From: Garcia nutans
Taxonomy: Eukaryota; Streptophyta; Magnoliopsida; Malpighiales; Euphorbiaceae
Direction of reading: 5' to 3'
DNA: 64,000 nucleotides
NCBI GenBank assembly: GCA_947685225.1
Contig: CANTUV010000007.1
Span: 14,900,501-14,964,500 of the forward strand
Positions 59,300-64,000 of this stretch are shown one piece after another. The notes beneath the pieces are model-generated. The model made no database searches and was not told the origin of the DNA. It saw only the letters and a program-made list of their open reading frames with translations. The position numbers and the translations under genes are program-made. Each line of letters starts with the position of its first letter. Position 1 is the first letter of the stretch.

Positions 59300-60352
59300 T
59301 TAATCGAGCCGCTTTAAAACTTGTCGCCTTCCCTGCTCATCATTGGTATTATCATCATCTTCTTCATCATCACTCTCCTCTTCCTCATTATCCTCTTCTT
59401 CATGTGCTGGTTGATCAGTTGGTGCACTACTACTATATCCTCCTTGAAATAATTTCTTGTAGCACCTTCTTATTATGGGATCCCTTAAACTACTGTTAGC
59501 ATCCAAAATCTCAGCATGACATAAAGTGTCAAATGAATATGACTCTCCACTAATACATTCCATCGAAGTATTGCTAGGATCTAAAATATTAAAATATATT
59601 GCTAATCCAGTAACAACATGTCCTAATGCAATAGTACTCTTAGGATGTTGAGAAATAAATATTAAGCTTTGAAAAATATGATATGTTGTAGATATTTTTT
59701 TATTCTTATAAGCACAATACAACATAAATAATTCTTGTACTGAAACTTTATTACTTTTCTTTTTACCAAACACAAAATGACACATAAACTTTTGCAATAA
59801 TAATAAACTATAATCACGAATCAGTCCATTAGGCGCATTTCTTATATTGAACGAATCAAATCCAGTTAAAGTTTTTCAAATTTCGTCAACTTTAAAATCC
59901 TTAGAATGAGTACTAGCACCTCTTTTAGGCAAACCAAAAGCTTTGAACATAATATCATGATGAATTTCATAATTCAAACCAAACATTCTACACTCTAAAT
60001 TTTTATCCTTAGATTTAGACATTTTAAAGGTTGTGAAAAATTCTAGAGTGAGTTCTTTATATGTGTCATATCTCTTTTGAACTAATTTTTCCCAACCTAA
60101 TCTAGTAAAAAATTGTTTCATCATATCATCTAAACCCAAATGTTCAAAAACACCATGGCTAAAATATCTATAAGGAGTAATATTTCTTAAGCATAGAGAG
60201 AGATATTTCTTACCTTCTTCTTGATAAAAAATTGGAAAAGGAACCTCCAAACAAGAAGATATATCTACGTCATCCCTTGAAGAGCTTGAAACCTTCTCTT
60301 TCCCCTTCCTTGAAGCAGTTTTCCTTGCAACTCTCTTGGTTCTTGAAGCCAT
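59300..60352 (-). pseudogene. ATHILA ORF1-like gene of Athila-3 with one in-frame stop
   Basis: A single frame of 350 codons from ATG 60352 to TAA-type end at 59300, interrupted only by TGA at 59876-59878. The N-terminus is basic (RTKRVARKTASRKGKEK), a possible nuclear signal. The centre shows the ATHILA pattern (FTRLGWEKLVQKRYDTYKEL then TLEFFTTF, and FGLPKRG). The second half contains a long acidic stretch (EEEDNEEEESDDEEDDD). Layout parallels the Athila-2 protein at 47715-48815: basic start, ATHILA core, acidic tail. No membrane segment. Role unknown. Confidence 0.75.
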
Positions 60353-60599
60353 TTTTGATTGATTTGAGAAATGTGTTTAGTAGATTAGGTAAAGATTTGT
60401 TGGATTAAGTAAGAAATTGAGAAGATTTGAGTGAGATTTATGTGGATTTGAGAAAAGAAAGTTTAGAGATTTGAGAGAGAGTTTGGGACTAAGAGAGAGA
60501 GAAGAAGAAGAAGATGAAAAGGAAAGTGAGGAGAGAGAAAGGGGCTGCTTGGTGTTTATAATTTTTTTTCGTAATCTGGGTCTCGTCGTGATTGCAACA

Positions 60600-60860
60600 C
60601 CTGTTACGATTGCGACAGGGGTAGTTACCACAGCAGTGCTATCGCACTGCTACTCATGCGAGGGGACGAGTTTCCCCTCTGTCACAATCATGACATTTGT
60701 CACGATCGCGACAAATACGCAAACTTCAAATTTTTTTTAAAATTTTTTTAATCTCAATTGAATGTCATGATCATGACATCTATCGCAATCCCGACAGACA
60801 TTGTCTCGCGAGTTCACACTGCTGAGCTTTGATCGTGCGAGTTTGGCAGTGCCTTCTATC
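60600..60860. repeat. Cluster of TGTCACGATCGTGACA-like palindromes upstream of Athila-3 ORF1
   Basis: Units: CCTGTTACGATTGCGACAGG (60600-60619), GCAGTGCTATCGCACTGC (60633-60650), TGTCACAATCATGACA (60680-60695), TTGTCACGATCGCGACAA (60697-60714), and the perfect TGTCATGATCATGACA (60763-60778). More decayed ones follow to about 60860. The nearest lies about 250 bp upstream of the ORF1 ATG, the same place as the cluster in Athila-2. Confidence 0.82.
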
Positions 60861-61345
60861 GCTATAGCGTCATTTGGCGTGATCACTAAAGTGCCCTTTT
60901 ATTTTTTTCCAAGAATAAGCAAATAAAACCCAACTTCAACTCACCTATTTTCATTCTTTCTTCTCTTCCTTAGCCATTTGCTTAACAAAAAAAAATAAAA
61001 ATGCAAAATAATATAAACTTAAAACACTAACCTGCAAAAACCAACAAACTAAATTAATAATAACTATTAACATTTCAACTTAACTAAATCAAATAAACTA
61101 AAAATAATAAGAACAAAATAAAATTAAATTGAAATAAAAAGATAAAAATTTGGGTTGCCTCCCAAAAGTGCTTAATTTAAGTCTCTAGCTTGACTCAAAC
61201 ATTAAAGCTCACACATTAAAATAACAAACCAAAGCTTTATCAATTGGTTCACCAATTATATATGGCTTCAGTCTTTGTCTATTAACCTTAAAAATTTGAT
61301 TTGAGTTATTTTAAATGTCAGTCGCTTCTGACATTTGAACTTTAA

Positions 61346-62479
61346 CTATCTTAAATGGCCCGACCATCTAGACTTAAGTTTTTCAGGAAAAAGTTTAAGT
61401 CTAGAATTGAACAATAACACAAATTGACCTTCATAAAAATTACGCTCTTTGATACGCTTGTCATTCCATGCCTTAGTTTTCTCTTTATACAATTTAGTTT
61501 TTTCATATGATCTAAGGTGCAATTCCTTGAGTTGACTTAACTGAAGTAAGCTCTTTTCACCAGCTGTTTTCATATCAAAATTTAATTTTCTAATTGCCCA
61601 ATAGGCTCTATGTTCTAACTCTACTGGGAGATGACAAGTTTTCCCATAAATTAACCTATAAGGAGACATACCAATAGGTGTCTTAAAAGCAGTCCTATAA
61701 GCCCATAAAGCATCATCTAATTTCAGTACCCAATCTTTCCTAGAATTCCCAACGGTCTTTCTCTAATATCCACTTAATTTCTCTATTAGAGATTTCTACC
61801 TGACCACTCTTTTGTGGATGGTAAGGTATAACTATCTTATGATGAACTTCATACTTTCTAAGAAGAGTTTCAAAAGCTTTATTGCAAAAGTGTGCACCTC
61901 CATCACTAATAATAGCCCTTGGCACACCAAACCTAGAGAAAATGAATAACTTAAGAAAACGAATCACTACCTTAGCATCATTAGTTGGATTAGCAATTGC
62001 TTCTACCCATTTTGAGACATAACTACAACTACAAGAATATATTGGTTGCTCGAAGAAGAAGGAAATGGCCCTATAAAGTCAATTCCCCATACATCAAATA
62101 ATTCAACTTCTAAAATAGAGATTAAAGGCATATTATCTCTTCTTGAGATATTTTCTATCCTTTGGCAATGATCACATTTCTTAACAAAATTATGAACATC
62201 ATGATACATTGTGGGCCAAAAGAATCTCGATTGTCATACCTTAGCTATAGTTTTGGAAGAACTACCATATCCTCCACACTCTCTAGAGTGACAAAACTCG
62301 AGTATGGACTGGAACTCTTCTTCTGGAACACATCTACGGATCAAACCATCACTACAATATTTGAACAATAGAGGATCCTCCCACATATAATGTTTCACTT
62401 CAGAGAAAAATTTCTTCTTTTGGTAAGCATTAAAATCTAACGGCACAATTTTACTTACCAGATAATTGACAATATCCAT
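61346..62479 (-). pseudogene. Athila-3 integrase remnant
   Basis: Frames in order: 62479-62234, a linker and the first half of the HHCC finger (CHSRECGGYG, with one His replaced by Tyr); 62209-62003, with FVKKCDHCQRI and the first catalytic Asp in WGIDFIGPFP; 61967-61740, with ISDGGAHFCNKAF (second Asp) and SGQVEISNREIK (Glu); 61669-61346, the C-terminal part with MSPYRLIYGKTCHLPVELEH and LKSRWSG. All three catalytic residues are readable, but at least three frameshifts or stops separate the pieces. Would insert the element's DNA; broken here. Confidence 0.8.
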
Positions 62480-62509
62480 ATACCAAGAAAAATTCCCTTT
62501 TAATGAATA

Positions 62510-63010
62510 AAGTTACTCATCTGGAAAAGCTTCATTGATTGGTATCTCTTCCATGGCCAACGTCCCCAATTCTGGTATAGAAAGATGGTCCGCAATAATA
62601 TTCTCTAGCCCTTTCTTGTCTCTAATCTCCACATTGAACTCTTGAATTAACAAAATCTAACGAATCAAATATTTCTTTGCCTCTTTCTTGTTCATAAGGT
62701 ATTTAATGGCATCGTGGTCTGTGTACATAATTACTTTCGACCCAATGATGTAAGATCAAAACTTATCTAAAGAGTAAACTACCGCTAGCATCTCTTTCTC
62801 TGTAGTAGCATAATTGACTTGAGTATCATCAAGCAACCTACTGGCATAGTAAATGGCATAGCACCTTTTTTCCTTCCTTTGGCAAAGAATAGCTCATATT
62901 GCAAACTCACTAGTATCACACATGATCTTGAAAGGTAAGGCCTAATTAGGAGATGCAATAACTAGAGCCATGGTTAATACATTTTTCAATCTATTAAAAG
63001 CAAATAAAAA
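62510..63010 (-). pseudogene. Athila-3 RNase H remnant
   Basis: Read across frames on the minus strand: a YTDHDAIKYLMNKKEAKKYL segment near 62730-62670, then ILLIQEFNVEIRDKKG and ADHLSIPELG near 62590-62560. These match the RNase H and tail of Athila Pol. Stops interrupt it several times. Confidence 0.7.
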
Positions 63011-64000
63011 ATGATTAGAAAAATAAAATCAACATCTTTACTGAATAAATCTCATAAAGGTTTTGAAATTTTAGAAAAATCTTTAATAACACGTCGATAA
63101 AATCTAGCATGTCAAAGAAAACTCCGGATTCCTTTGACATTTGTAGGTGGAGGCAACTTCTCAATCACTTTAAATTTTTCTTTGTACACCTCAATCCTTG
63201 CTTGTGAGACTTTGTGCCTAAGGATTATCTCCTCTTTAACCATAAAATGTCATTTCTCCCAATTAAGCACTAAATTTGTTTCTTCACACCTTTGAAGCAT
63301 CTTAGCTAAATTCTGCAAACAAATTTCAAAAGAAGTACCATAAATAGTAAAATCATCCATAAAAATTTTCATAAATTTTTATGCAAAATCGCTAAAGATT
63401 GCCATCATGCAACGTTGAAATGTAGCAAGCGCATTGCATAAACCAAAAGGCATCCTTCTATAAGCAAAAGTACCAAATGGACAAATAAATGTTGTCTAAT
63501 CTTGATCTTCTTGAGCTATTAGTATTTGAAAATACCTTGAATATCCATCCAAAAAATAGAAAAATGAATTACCAACTAACCGCTCCAACATTTGATTAAT
63601 AAAAGGCAACAAAAAATAGTCTTTATGAGTGGCTTTATTTAATTTTCTATAATATATACACACTCACCAACCCGTAATTGTTCTAGATGGAATCAACTAA
63701 TTTTTTTTTATTTTTAACAGCTGTCATCTCCTCTTTCTTTGGTACCACATGTATCGGGTTTACCCAAGGACTATCCAAAATTGGGTAAATAATTTCTGCA
63801 TCTAATAGCTTAGTAATTTCAACCTTAACCACCTTCTTTGTATTTGGGTTTAATCTTCTTTATTCATCCACAACCGGTTTACAATCATCCTCCATCAAAA
63901 TCCTATGCATACACAAAGATGGACTAATACTCTTGATATCTGAAATAGTCCAATCTATAGCCCTCTTAAATTGCCTAATCACATGTAATATTGTTCTAAT
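63011..64000 (-). pseudogene. Athila-3 reverse transcriptase remnant, runs off the window
   Basis: On the minus strand, broken frames give CPFGTFAYRRMPFGLCNA (around 63490-63430), the catalytic MDDFTIYG (about 63360-63340) and the thumb and connection (KLPPPTNVKG, near 63150). Upstream pieces near 63660-63990 cover the RT start. Stops occur in several places, including before TTFICPFG. The rest of pol and gag lies past 64000. Confidence 0.72.

Larger units (their letters stand above)
55440..64000 (-). mobile_element. Athila-3, a second Athila family, 5' end outside the window
   Basis: Minus-strand element. From right to left: RT, RNase H, integrase, hairpin cluster, ORF1-like gene, long 3' non-coding region, purine tract and 3' LTR (57037-55440). 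The LTR and hairpin sequences differ completely from Athila-1/2, while protein motifs show the same lineage. Pol is broken by many frameshifts. It landed in the MULE transposase pseudogene. The TSD cannot be tested because the other end is missing, and the left boundary is uncertain by two bases (55438 or 55440). Confidence 0.85.

Overview
The window is nuclear DNA of a flowering plant, most likely a eudicot. It holds a seven-exon YABBY transcription factor gene of the YAB5 type (957-4573, minus strand), with GT-AG introns, AT-rich spacers and about 55 kb of nested transposable elements belonging to plant-only lineages. No bacterial features, rRNA, tRNA or CRISPR array were seen.

Layout. (1) 957-4573: YAB5-like gene, reconstructed from seven short exons, 187 residues, apparently intact; its promoter side faces the transposon block. 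(2) 6174-26885: a block bounded by about 210-bp inverted repeats. Inside are a decayed Ty3/gypsy Tat-lineage element (plus strand; gag, protease, RT, RNase H, second RNase H, integrase, then an antisense ORF and a probable 3' LTR) and, nested in it, a full-length Tekay/Del chromovirus (12184-21931; 2.48-kb LTRs, TSD AATGC, Met-initiator PBS, gag-pol with two in-frame stops). A 1.4-kb fold-back, palindrome-rich segment lies next to the right inverted repeat. (3) 28504-33470: 3'-truncated Athila element (minus), here called Athila-1. (4) 34112-34655: GRF-type zinc-finger pseudogene, and 54080-55436: MULE transposase C-terminal pseudogene, probably pieces of the older sequence into which later elements landed. 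(5) 35115-44371: a complete but non-autonomous element with 3.4-kb LTRs, a 2.47-kb interior, Met-initiator PBS, TSD ACAAG and one short coiled-coil ORF. (6) 44569-53990: complete Athila-2 (minus; TSD ACTTT, Asp-type PBS) whose RT, RNase H and integrase core are deleted, while its ORF1-like gene is uninterrupted. (7) 55440 to the window end: Athila-3 (minus), a different family, with 3' LTR, ORF1-like gene, integrase, RNase H and RT; its 5' end lies outside.

Most striking pattern. Several unrelated families in this window (Tekay, the 3.4-kb-LTR element, Athila-1/2, Athila-3) each carry a cluster of short inverted repeats able to fold into hairpins. In the 3.4-kb-LTR element the loop is constant while both stem arms change together. 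In both Athila families that have an ORF1, a cluster starts about 250 bp upstream of the ORF1 start codon, although the sequences are unrelated. This looks like a recurrent structural module of plant LTR retrotransposons.

Exon joins, motifs and repeats were read by eye. Family names rest on recognised motifs, not on a database search.
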